From contig JAJYNB010000423.1 in assembly GCA_021786555.1 (NCBI GenBank), positions 1-8,826 on the forward strand: a DNA stretch of 8,826 nt, written 5' to 3'. This stretch comes from Bacillota bacterium. GTDB taxonomy: Bacteria; Bacillota; Desulfitobacteriia; Desulfitobacteriales; JAJXUE01. Both the position numbers and the translations under genes were made by a program. The first letter of the stretch is position 1, and every line of letters begins with the position of its first letter. A model generated the notes under the pieces. That model was not told the origin of the DNA and searched no databases. It saw nothing but the letters and a program-made list of their open reading frames with translations. Shown piece after piece: positions 1 through 7,700 of this stretch.

Positions 1-313
1 TCAAATCGGCGTTCTGAAGATTTGCATCCCTTAAGTCAGTTCCATTAAGTTTTGAATTTATTAGTTTTGCAAACATTAGGTTGGCACCACGTGCATAAGC
101 AGCCATAAGTCCGGCTTCACTTAAGTTCGCGTAACTTAAGTCAGCCCCCTCCAATTCGGTCGAACGCAAATTCGCTTGTACTAGACTTATGCCAGTTAAT
201 TTAGCCTCAGATAACAATGCTCGATGCAAATTAATATTATTCAAATTGGCCATTTCTAACGTGTCCAAGTCTATATCTATTGGATCGTTTGCATTGCTAT
301 GGATTCTAATCAT
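1..313 (-). CDS. Pentapeptide-repeat protein, candidate immunity protein (3' end outside window)
   Basis: The gene starts at ATG 313-311 and is open through the left edge, giving 104 codons plus one base. From about residue 22 the protein is an almost unbroken run of five-residue repeats centred on A(D/N)LXX, such as ANLRS, ADLSY, ANLSE, ANLMF, TDLRD and ANLQN. This is the signature of the right-handed quadrilateral beta-helix of the pentapeptide family. Some members of that family (MfpA, Qnr) mimic DNA and bind gyrase, but that function cannot be assigned here. The start is fixed by a GGAGGGG Shine-Dalgarno sequence seven bases upstream. The ATG lies only 19 bases after the stop of the Rhs tip gene, so the two are probably cotranscribed. 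A small gene directly behind a polymorphic-toxin tip is usually the immunity gene, so I infer that it protects against the ParB-like tip. The repeat family is certain; the immunity role is a positional inference. Confidence 0.85.
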   Translation of the reverse strand, partial: MIRIHSNANDPIDIDLDTLEMANLNNINLHRALLSEAKLTGISLVQANLRSTELEGADLSYANLSEAGLMAAYARGANLMFAKLINSKLNGTDLRDANLQNADL

Positions 314-320
314 AAATTTT

Positions 321-327
321 CCCCTCC
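321..327 (-). promoter_or_regulatory. Strong Shine-Dalgarno for the pentapeptide-repeat gene
   Basis: On the minus strand the sequence reads GGAGGGG, followed by a 7-base AT-only spacer and ATG. It is near-ideal in sequence and spacing and decides the start at 313. It lies between the Rhs stop (335-333) and the next ATG, so the downstream gene has its own initiation signal even if the upstream reading frame is broken. Confidence 0.8.
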
Positions 328-332
328 AATGC

Positions 333-1556
333 TTATTTGTTTCCCCAGTCAAAATGGTCGATTTGCAAATCGTTCCAGTCAATTACCCTATCGGGTCTTC
401 CACCAGACCAAGGTATTTGATTTGGTTCCTCTCCAACAATTCTACCGGGAATATAACGATGGTTACCGTCTACTATTATTCCCTCGTCAACCTTGATAGG
501 TGGAGCTTCTTCTCCACTTTGCAGTCTATCAACATACCTTTGGATTACAGGCTGGCTAACACTACCTTGTTGTGTTTTCAAAGGGGCATCCTTCATTGCA
601 TTCTTAATAACATCTTCTGTTACATGTATAGGCTCTTGTGTAACCTTACTAGCAGTTGATTCGCCTGCTCCATCTTCAATTGAATTTACAGCAGGGGATT
701 CAACCAAATTTGATATAGCACTTGCCACGGTGGAAACTGCAGTCACTATTGCTGCACCAACGGCGGCAAGTGCATCTGCCGGAAGGGATGCCACTGCTAC
801 TGCAGCTACTGCAACAGCACCTAGCACGCCCCAAATAGACCAATGTCCACTTGGGTCTATACGGTTGACCGGGTCACCAGCAGCATAAGCGTACCTATTA
901 AGCGTGTCTGGGTTCTTAGGGTTGCCCAACGAAGTATCCTTCGTCAAAAACCGTCCAATCCCTGCCGCATAGTACCTAGCGTTCAGGAAATACAGCCCAC
1001 TTTCAGAATCATACCTGTAGCCCCTGTATGTGTAGGCGTTGTTGAACCCGCTATCGTTGTTGATGTCAACAGTATTCCCGCTGCCGTCCAGCACCTTGAT
1101 GACATTGCCGTAGGGGTCGTAGAAGTACTGCCTGTAGACGTTGCCGCTGGAATCCGTCACCACGTTCACGTCCCCCTGGGCGTCGTAGTGGTAATAATAC
1201 CAGGTATTATTGGTTCCGCCAACAACATAGTTCAGGCTTACTGCCTGGAGTTGGCCATTTGGAGACCGCAAATACAAGGCATGAATTACATTTGAAGCAT
1301 CGGTATTCAGGGTCTCGTACCACAACTGTCCATGGAAATAATGGTAAGTTGTGGTCGTTATCCCGACAGTTTTGGTCAGCCGGTTGCCGGAGCTGTCATA
1401 GGTGTATTTGGCAATATCGGAACCGCCAACTGTTGTTCCCACAGCAACCAGGCGGTTGGCCGCATCGTAGGTGTAATAACGTGTTGAACCGTTTAATGTT
1501 AGTTTGGTTAGACTGCCATTGGCATCGTAGCCAACAGCTGCAGAATCTCCATTGAT
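333..1556 (-). CDS. Rhs-B, 3' fragment: Rhs core end, hydrophobic segment and ParB-like toxin tip (separated by frameshift)
   Basis: This frame is open from the frameshift at about 1556 to the TAA at 335-333, about 407 codons. No convincing start exists inside it; the GTG at 1442 has no purine-rich upstream sequence. It holds the last YD repeats, then the Rhs-associated core (QGDVNVV, RQYFYDPYGN, GLYFLNARYYAAGIGRF), then DPVNRIDPSGH. That last segment carries the conserved DPxG motif, which in studied Rhs proteins belongs to the autoproteolytic site that releases the tip. An Ala/Val-rich hydrophobic stretch follows (about 715-835), probably a membrane-insertion or pre-toxin region. The final ~110 residues form the tip: VSQPVIQRYVDRL, PPIKVDEGIIVDGNHRY, then a W-rich end finishing DWGNK. 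The 'IxVxxGxIVDGNHR' pattern resembles ParB/sulfiredoxin-like domains found among polymorphic toxins, possibly a nuclease. Family placement is from memory; catalysis is unproven. Confidence 0.8.
   Translation of the reverse strand: MNGDSAAVGYDANGSLTKLTLNGSTRYYTYDAANRLVAVGTTVGGSDIAKYTYDSSGNRLTKTVGITTTTYHYFHGQLWYETLNTDASNVIHALYLRSPNGQLQAVSLNYVVGGTNNTWYYYHYDAQGDVNVVTDSSGNVYRQYFYDPYGNVIKVLDGSGNTVDINNDSGFNNAYTYRGYRYDSESGLYFLNARYYAAGIGRFLTKDTSLGNPKNPDTLNRYAYAAGDPVNRIDPSGHWSIWGVLGAVAVAAVAVASLPADALAAVGAAIVTAVSTVASAISNLVESPAVNSIEDGAGESTASKVTQEPIHVTEDVIKNAMKDAPLKTQQGSVSQPVIQRYVDRLQSGEEAPPIKVDEGIIVDGNHRYIPGRIVGEEPNQIPWSGGRPDRVIDWNDLQIDHFDWGNK
935..998 (-). repeat. 64-bp perfect direct repeat in Rhs core end, copy in Rhs-B
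   Basis: This stretch is identical base for base to 5337-5400 and encodes the end of the Rhs core (GLYFLNARYYAAGIGRFLTKD). Similarity continues ungapped to 1199 with about 26 mismatches in 265 positions by hand count. On the tip side it fades within about 100 bp. The offset of 4402 bp keeps the two reading frames in register, so recombination here would produce an in-frame tip exchange. Confidence 0.9.
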
Positions 1557-4186
1557 GGCTTGATCCGGTTATCAGCATCATAAGTGAATGTCTGATGGGT
1601 TGGAGTAGACGTGGCGTTGGCCACATCCATGCTGAGCAGATTGCCCGCCGGGTCATAGGAGTAGTTAAAGGTGCCGGAATACGAGCCATCAGTGATTGAT
1701 GCCTGGGTCAGACGGTTGAGCTTCTCCGTAGTGTTGTTATAAGTGTAATTGGCCGAGTAATTGTTTGCTCCCGGGTCGGTGCCGATAACAGAAGTAAGCC
1801 TGCCGTCCGAATCATAAGTGTATTGACTAGACCATGCTACAGTATTATTAGTCGCTGTTTGCGTGCCAACAATTTGGTTAGCATCATTATAGGTAAAATT
1901 GTCTTGGGTATTATTGGGGTTAACTTTAGAGACCAGATTATTGCCCTCATCGTAGTTAAAAGTAACTTGCTGTTGATTCGTGCCGGGGTCAATCTTCACC
2001 GAACTGACTAATCCGGATTTAGTATAACCAAAATTATAGGTAATAGGACTGTTGCTTCCATACGTTAGGTCAAAACCAAGCAGCTGGTCCAAACTGGAAT
2101 ACATGCTGCCACCGGTTGGAGCTCCCACAGTTGTAACAGTAGTGCCACTTGCATCCTTTTCCACGTAGCTGGTCATATTTCCAACAGCGTCATAGCCATA
2201 GGAGCTACTTGGACCATTAGTGAGAGACGAACTGGTCAGATGCCCTTCCAAATCGTAACCCATGTTATAAGCGGGTCCTCCGGAGAGGGATATTTGACTC
2301 AAATTGCCGTAATCGTCGTAACCGGCACTGACACTGGTTCCGTTTGGGTTAGCTTTTTGTGTTATCCTCCCATCCTGATCATAACTATAGTTGGTGGTAT
2401 TGTTACCAGCGTCCTTTTCACTCATAAGATTGTTATCCCGGTCATAGGTGTAACTGCTGCTGTCATAAGTGGTGCTGCCTGCTGCCAAGGAGGCATTTAA
2501 AACGTTGCCATTGGCATCCAGATTGTACGCCGTCGTATTGCCCGCGTTATCGGTAACTGTACGCAGGCGCTCTTGACCGTCATAGGTAAAGTTTGTTACA
2601 GCTCCGTTAACTCCTGGTTCTGTCACTTTGGTTACCTGACCGTAAGGATCATTTTGATAGTTTACCGTATTTTGCAGCTGGTCGGTCGAACTTAGGACAT
2701 AGTTCTTGCCAGGGTCGTAGGAATTGGTTGTAACCAGGTCTCCAGGACTTATCCGGATATTGTCGAATACAGCTTTTCCTTGGGCATTATAGATCTCCAA
2801 CGCCACCTTGATTGTGGCACTGTTGGCCGGTGGGGTAAAAGGCAGGACATATTTAGTCCAGCCGGAAGTTTGCGAAATCAGGGGTATCGCATAGCCGTTG
2901 ACCGTATTTCCGGAAGAGTCATAGAAGTAAACATGCATCCGGGCACCACCGCCGCCGGAACCGGCAATAAGATTACTCGTTTGAATATATCCCAACAGGG
3001 TGTAGTATTGCCCCGGTTTCACCGGTATCACGGTTTGGGACAATAGATTAGAGCTGCCGGTGGAGGGAAGGTTGACCTGGGCATCATAACTGCCCGAGTA
3101 GGCGTTGCTTGGATCATAAACAACGTTGGAATAACTGTTGGAAGGGCTCCATTGCACAGTTCCCCGCTCGAAGGAAGAGTTCTCCAAGAGGTTATAGCCC
3201 CGTGCCAATTGGCTCTTTTCAAACATGATGTTATCAAAATAGCCGTCGTAGGGTCCATATGTTATTGCCATAACCTTGGCGTAAGCGGCGCCCCCGGTTG
3301 GCGGCTGAACAGTCGCCACATAGCGCTGCCAATTTGGATTGGTAGCCTGAGAAAGGACCACAGTACTACCAACGTGGTTTTTATTTGCATCATACCAATA
3401 AATATTCAAACAGGCGCCATTATAGGAAATAGGCGGAGTTTGGTTGTTATTTTTAACTGCCTTCATATAGCCGCTTAGCGTGAAAGGGTCAGTGGTCGTA
3501 CCGCTTAAATCAATAAAGTCCGTCCACTGATAAGCGTAAGTGTTCGCTCCGGGGTTGATATGCAGGACATGGCTTTGACCGTTACTATCTTCAAAGGGGG
3601 TTTCTGATGTATCTGCCGTTGTGCTGACATTGACATAATCAACCTGGTTATATGCTCCGGACGGCGTATTAGCAAACCAATTGACCGGCTGGTTGCCGCT
3701 TAGCTGTTCGAAACTCCCATTTAAGACCCGGCTGTCCGCAACCCCCAGCAAATTCGATTCGGCGGTTACATTTCCCGCATCGTAATTGTAGGCTTGGGAG
3801 TTTAGGGTTTGGTCAATGCTCGTGTCCTCATTAAGGTTTGCCGGGTCCCAGACGTGCTGGACCGTGCTGCCGTCAGCCTGGGTCAATGTCTGCAGGCGGT
3901 TATAGTAATAGTTCATACTGGTTGTGCGGCCTAAAGGATCGGTTGCCGTTAACATGTTGCCAAGCGAATCGTACGTATAACTATAATCTTTACCCGTATT
4001 CTGGTTGAATTGCTCCGGTGTGGTCAAGCTCCGCAGGTGATCCGAGGCATCCCAGCTTAGCACTGTTTCGGATTTCGCTTTGCTCGCATCTTTGGGATCT
4101 TTAATAACCGCAACCGGGGTACCGTAGTTGTCGTTCTGGAATTCTGTCAATTCTCCGGTGGGAGAGGTAGGAACTGGCCTAAGCAT
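1508..4186 (-). CDS. Rhs-B, 5' fragment: YD-repeat protein with two carbohydrate-binding-like modules (truncated at both ends)
   Basis: The open frame has 892 codons, but only the first ~876 are genuine, and the last 16 are out-of-frame readthrough after the frameshift. Residues ~1-150 are YD-like repeats (YTYDSLGNMLTATDPLGR). Residues ~150-325 and ~330-482 are two beta-sandwich modules of the carbohydrate-binding/galactose-binding-like type, with VLNGSFEQ, SHVLHINPG, WQRYVATV, GYFDNIMFEKS, NSSFERG and KAVFDNIRISPG. Residues ~485-876 are dense YD repeats. The start is suspect: ATG 4186 is preceded directly by an in-frame TAA and has no Shine-Dalgarno within normal distance, and the protein begins in the middle of Rhs-type sequence. 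I read it as a 5'-truncated module homologous to Rhs-A, lying behind Rhs-A as a displaced tip reservoir. As it stands it would yield no toxin because the tip is in another frame. It could be expressed only by weak initiation or after recombination. Confidence 0.8.
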   Translation of the reverse strand: MLRPVPTSPTGELTEFQNDNYGTPVAVIKDPKDASKAKSETVLSWDASDHLRSLTTPEQFNQNTGKDYSYTYDSLGNMLTATDPLGRTTSMNYYYNRLQTLTQADGSTVQHVWDPANLNEDTSIDQTLNSQAYNYDAGNVTAESNLLGVADSRVLNGSFEQLSGNQPVNWFANTPSGAYNQVDYVNVSTTADTSETPFEDSNGQSHVLHINPGANTYAYQWTDFIDLSGTTTDPFTLSGYMKAVKNNNQTPPISYNGACLNIYWYDANKNHVGSTVVLSQATNPNWQRYVATVQPPTGGAAYAKVMAITYGPYDGYFDNIMFEKSQLARGYNLLENSSFERGTVQWSPSNSYSNVVYDPSNAYSGSYDAQVNLPSTGSSNLLSQTVIPVKPGQYYTLLGYIQTSNLIAGSGGGGARMHVYFYDSSGNTVNGYAIPLISQTSGWTKYVLPFTPPANSATIKVALEIYNAQGKAVFDNIRISPGDLVTTNSYDPGKNYVLSSTDQLQNTVNYQNDPYGQVTKVTEPGVNGAVTNFTYDGQERLRTVTDNAGNTTAYNLDANGNVLNASLAAGSTTYDSSSYTYDRDNNLMSEKDAGNNTTNYSYDQDGRITQKANPNGTSVSAGYDDYGNLSQISLSGGPAYNMGYDLEGHLTSSSLTNGPSSSYGYDAVGNMTSYVEKDASGTTVTTVGAPTGGSMYSSLDQLLGFDLTYGSNSPITYNFGYTKSGLVSSVKIDPGTNQQQVTFNYDEGNNLVSKVNPNNTQDNFTYNDANQIVGTQTATNNTVAWSSQYTYDSDGRLTSVIGTDPGANNYSANYTYNNTTEKLNRLTQASITDGSYSGTFNYSYDPAGNLLSMDVANATSTPTHQTFTYDADNRIKPSMEILQLLATMPMAV
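1557..1561 (-). other. Frameshift site joining the two halves of Rhs-B
   Basis: Upstream the frame reads ...TYDADNRIK, ending with ATC AAG at 1564-1559. Downstream the Rhs sequence resumes one frame over with ATC AAT GGA at 1556, giving INGDSAAVGYDANG, which is a normal YD segment. Only two bases (CC, 1558-1557) lie between, so one base appears to be missing. The homologous place in Rhs-A (QIINNTDFGYDANG) is continuous. No X-XXY-YYZ slippery heptamer is visible, so a programmed shift is unlikely. It is either a real disabling deletion or a sequencing error. Confidence 0.8.
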
Positions 4187-4500
4187 TTAATTCAACGTGT
4201 AACCGCCCCTGTAGATGGTTATGGCGTAAATCACAGTGAGAAATGGATGAACCAATCTGACCAGCACAAAATGGGTCACCACTCCAGGCGTTCTCACAGG
4301 GGGAACGTATTTTTATTGTCGGAGTGGGTAAGCCACCGGTCGCCAAGAAATGGCCTTCTTCGTCCAGGGTTTCGCCTAAAGTAAAAGAAAGAGCCAAGCC
4401 CGTATTGGACTTGACCCATGTATGGTAAGGCTCCAGTTGATATCTTACAGTAGCAAAGCACGGTGTTGAAAGTGAACATTGTTTAGTTTTGACAAAATTG
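4187..4500. other. Unassigned sequence between the membrane protein and Rhs-B
   Basis: No recognised gene or RNA is seen here. The only sizeable frame is a minus-strand one of 120 codons from ATG 4541 to TAG 4181-4179. It overlaps the end of the 80-aa membrane-protein gene and overlaps the Rhs-B ATG by 8 bases (ATGCTTAG). Its product is Cys-containing (seven Cys) and includes LEPYHTWVKSNTGLAL and GETLDEEGHFLATGGLP; I recognise no family and see no good RBS. It could be a degraded gene left by the recombination that placed Rhs-B here, or non-coding sequence. No inverted repeats typical of an insertion sequence were noticed at its edges. Confidence 0.4.
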
Positions 4501-4743
4501 CTAAATTCGCAAGTCCCAAAATACCCAAAGAAAGACGGCAATATTGGTTAAAAAATTCAGCAACAGAAAGAATATAACCCCATTAAACTTTGGATAAAGT
4601 CTAAATTTTATAATTCGAGGGAATTTGCCAAATACAATCGCTACTATTTCTAAAATTGTCAGCCCTATTTCTAAAGTGGGGATAGGAAGGTGAACAAGCA
4701 CGGACAGCAAATTAGCCAATCCCAACGGAACAATAAAATCCAT
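4501..4743 (-). CDS. Small two-helix membrane protein, candidate immunity protein for the Rhs-A tip
   Basis: The 80-aa product has two strongly hydrophobic stretches. Residues ~3-38 (VPLGLANLLSVLVHLP, then IGLTILEIVAIVFG) form one or two helices, and residues ~53-77 (FNGVIFFLLLNFLTNIAVFLWV) form another. Between them is a basic loop (KFPRIIKFRLYPK), which by the positive-inside rule probably faces the cytoplasm. The start is supported by AGAGGGG at 4754-4748, four bases before ATG, a little closer than usual. The gene begins 51 bases after the stop of Rhs-A, in the standard position for an immunity gene. I recognise no family, so the immunity role rests on position only. A membrane-embedded immunity protein would fit a toxin that acts at or crosses the envelope better than a purely cytoplasmic nuclease. 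Another possibility is an unrelated small membrane protein carried with the tip. Confidence 0.65.
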   Translation of the reverse strand: MDFIVPLGLANLLSVLVHLPIPTLEIGLTILEIVAIVFGKFPRIIKFRLYPKFNGVIFFLLLNFLTNIAVFLWVFWDLRI

Positions 4744-4747
4744 GTGA

Positions 4748-4754
4748 CCCCTCT
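4748..4754 (-). promoter_or_regulatory. Shine-Dalgarno for the 80-aa membrane protein
   Basis: On the minus strand AGAGGGG is followed by a 4-base spacer (TCAC) and ATG at 4743. The spacing is short but the core is strong, supporting translation of this small gene independently of Rhs-A, whose stop is 51 bases upstream. Confidence 0.6.
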
Positions 4755-4794
4755 TTTCTGTAATGAACTAGAAATCAGTATCTTATTGGAATAG

Positions 4795-7700
4795 TTAGTT
4801 GTTATCTTTATATATTTGGATTCCCCACTTAATCATTCCTTGGTCTTCAGGGTCATCAAAGAATGAACCGACCCATTGTAGCTTCGATGTCCCGGCCCTA
4901 ATTTGTGCATACCCAGCTGCCGCCAACAAAAGCGTATCACCAAACCCTGCTGCTTTTCCTACATAGCCATAATGAATGTTACCTATATCAGCAGCAGATA
5001 CAATTTGACCTTGAAAAACATATGCTCCTACAAGTTTTTGTTTTAAATCCCAAGGTTTTTTGTTCCCGACCATATTTTTAAACCAGCCTAAGTCACCCTT
5101 ATGTTGACTTGCTACTTTACCATTAGTTTTCATCATATTAGTTAACTTTTGAGTGATATCAGGTACGTTACCTATACGAGGAGCATTTTCCGGGGCGTAA
5201 TCATATCCATACTTGTCCATGGAGTAATAATCCCAAATGTCGCCGTGTCCCGATTGGTCCGCCGAGTTAACAGGGTCACCCTCACAATAGGCGTACCTGT
5301 TTAGAGTCTGCGGGTTTTTTTGTGTCCCAAACACACTATCCTTCGTCAAAAACCGTCCAATCCCTGCCGCATAGTACCTAGCGTTCAGGAAATACAGCCC
5401 GGTTTCGGGGTCGTACCTGTAGCCCCTGTAAGTGTAGGCATTGTTGAACCCGGTGTCGTTGTTGATGTCCACTGTGTTCCCGCTGCCGTCAAGCACTTTG
5501 ATGACGTTCCCGTACGGGTCGTAGAAGTACTGCCGGTACACGTTGCCGTTGGCGTCCGTCACGACGTTCACGTCGCCCTGGGCGTTGTAGTGGTAATAAT
5601 AATAATTATCTGTGCCATTTTGGTAAAGACGTACGCCTTGTAGAGTTCCCTCTGGCGATCTAAGGTACAACGCAGTTATCGTACTGCCTACGGTCTCATA
5701 CATCAACTGCCCTTTGAAATAATGATAATTCGTAGTTACACCGTTAACAGTCTCGGATAACCTCAGCCCATCACCATCGTAGGTGTACGAAGTAGTTTTA
5801 CCGCCACCAACTACAGACGTTAAACGGTTTGCTGAGTCGTAAGTATAGGTATATTCGATGCCGTTTAATCTAGCCTTAACCATGTTTCCATTTGCATCAT
5901 AACCAAAATCAGTGTTGTTTATGATTTGGTTGTCTGTATTATCATACTGCAATGTCATAGAGGAAGTTGTAGTGCCACTGGGTACAGACATGTTAAGAAT
6001 GTTTCCAGCAGGGTCATAGGTGTAGTTGAAACTATAACTCACAGTGCCGCCAGAGGTTGGTACTGTTACGTTGGCTTGGGTCAGTCGGTTCAGCTTTTCG
6101 CTGCCGTTGTTGTAGGTATAAGTTGCGGTTACATTACCCTGACCATCAGTAATCTTAACCAGTCTGCCATCAGAGTCATAAAAGTACTGATTCGTCCATT
6201 TAGGTGAAAGGGTAGTGCCATTGGCATCATTGGCAACACTTACTGTTTGAGTCGTTGTTATCTGGTTTGCCTCATTGTAGGTATAGAAATCTTGGGTATT
6301 GTTCGGGTTTATCCTGGAAATTAAGTTATCCCCATCGTCATAGTTGAACGAAAAGCTCTTACCGTCCACAGTTTCAGAAGTGGTTAAACCATTGTTTGAG
6401 TAACTTATGCCATAGGTGATGGGGCTATTGCTGCCATAAACAAGGCTGAAACCAGTTAATTGATCCATCGGTGAATACGTTGGGTTGGTTAGCTGAGCAA
6501 GATTACTGGTACCATCCGTTTCAGTATAACTCGTAATATTGCCTACAGCGTCATAATCATACGTGAATTGGTTTGTGACAGTACTACCAGATGTGACATT
6601 TTGACTTTTTATGCTTCCGTCCGGATAATACCCAAAGGAATAGCCCGGTCCGTTGGACAATTGGGTTTGGTTCATCCGACCCGCCGAATCATAGCTTAGA
6701 CTAACATTGCTGCCGTCCGCATTTGTTCTTGTCGTTAGCCTGCCGTCCTCATCATAAGTAAACTGAGTGAGGTTATTATTACCGTTCTTTTCGCTCAGAA
6801 GGTTATTCATGCTGTCATAGGTAAAAGTAGTAGTATCAAAGGTTGTGGTACCGGACACAAGGTAGAAATTCAGAACGTTACCATTGTTGTCTAAGGTATA
6901 GGAGGTAACGTTCCCTGCGTTGTCGGTAACGGTTTGCAGTCTTTCCTGACCGTCATAGCTATATTGTACCTTTTCGCCGCCTGGTGAGGTTACGGATGTC
7001 GCTTGACCATAATTGTCGTTTGAGAAGCCAGTAGTTTTGCCAAGCTGATTGGTGGTGCCGGTGACATAGTTTTTATTTACGTCATATTGATTGGTAACCA
7101 CGAAATTACCAGGACTAAACCTGATATTATCGAACTTGACCAACCCAATAGCGGTGGATTCAAGCCGCACCTTAGCAGTTCCAGTTGCCGGCGACTGGAA
7201 TGACAGTGCATACTTTGTCCAAACAGTGTTTTGGGTTGTTACGTAACTTGTCGTAGGTTCAGTTGTCAAAGTCCCTGACGAATTGTAAACAAGTACGTGG
7301 AACCGGCCTCCTCCGCCCGTAATACTCCCAGTTTTTATGAAGCCGGTCAGTGTATAGCTCTGCCCCGCAACCATCGGCAAAACCGATTGCGATTCAAAAT
7401 AGGATGATCCGCTGGAAGGCTGGTTTATCTGTGCATCGTATGAGCCTGAGTAACTATCGGTATCATTTTGAATCGTGGCATACCCGCCAGCGGTAGACCA
7501 TTTTGAAGGCTCCGGGGATTGCTTCTCGAACGAAGAGTTGTCCAAGAAATTATATCCCCTGGCCTGTAAACTTTTCTCAAACTGGATATCGTCAAAATAA
7601 CTGTCATAGGTGCCATTTGTTTCTGCTATAATCTTTGCATATTTCGCCCCAGTAGGCACCAGACTCTGGTTAATAGTTGCGATATAACGCTGCCAGGGAC

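Noticed and set aside
189..888. Plus-strand frames over the pentapeptide and Rhs-B tip genes
   Set aside because: They run antisense to well-supported domains, lack ribosome binding sites and have no protein-family features.
843..1295. Plus-strand open frame of 150 codons, and its look-alike at 5320-5643
   Set aside because: Both are antisense shadows of the conserved Rhs core end. Their similarity to each other merely reflects the 90% identical repeat on the coding strand.
1555..1566. Programmed -1 frameshifting at the Rhs-B break
   Set aside because: The context GATCAAGCC offers no slippery heptamer, and no obvious downstream stimulatory hairpin was noticed.
1396..1689. Minus-strand frame of 97 codons across the frameshift
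   Set aside because: It uses the third frame, with a Trp/Arg-rich sequence and no YD pattern. It is a shadow of the broken Rhs-B.
4294..4479. Minus-strand 61-codon frame in the unassigned region
   Set aside because: It is nested in the 120-codon frame, has no RBS and no recognisable motif, and neither frame is convincing.
1500..7000. CRISPR array or tandem DNA repeats from the many recurring 'tcataggt/tcgtaggt' words
   Set aside because: The words encode the repeated YD/TYD motif at irregular spacing inside coding sequence. There are no constant repeats with unique spacers.
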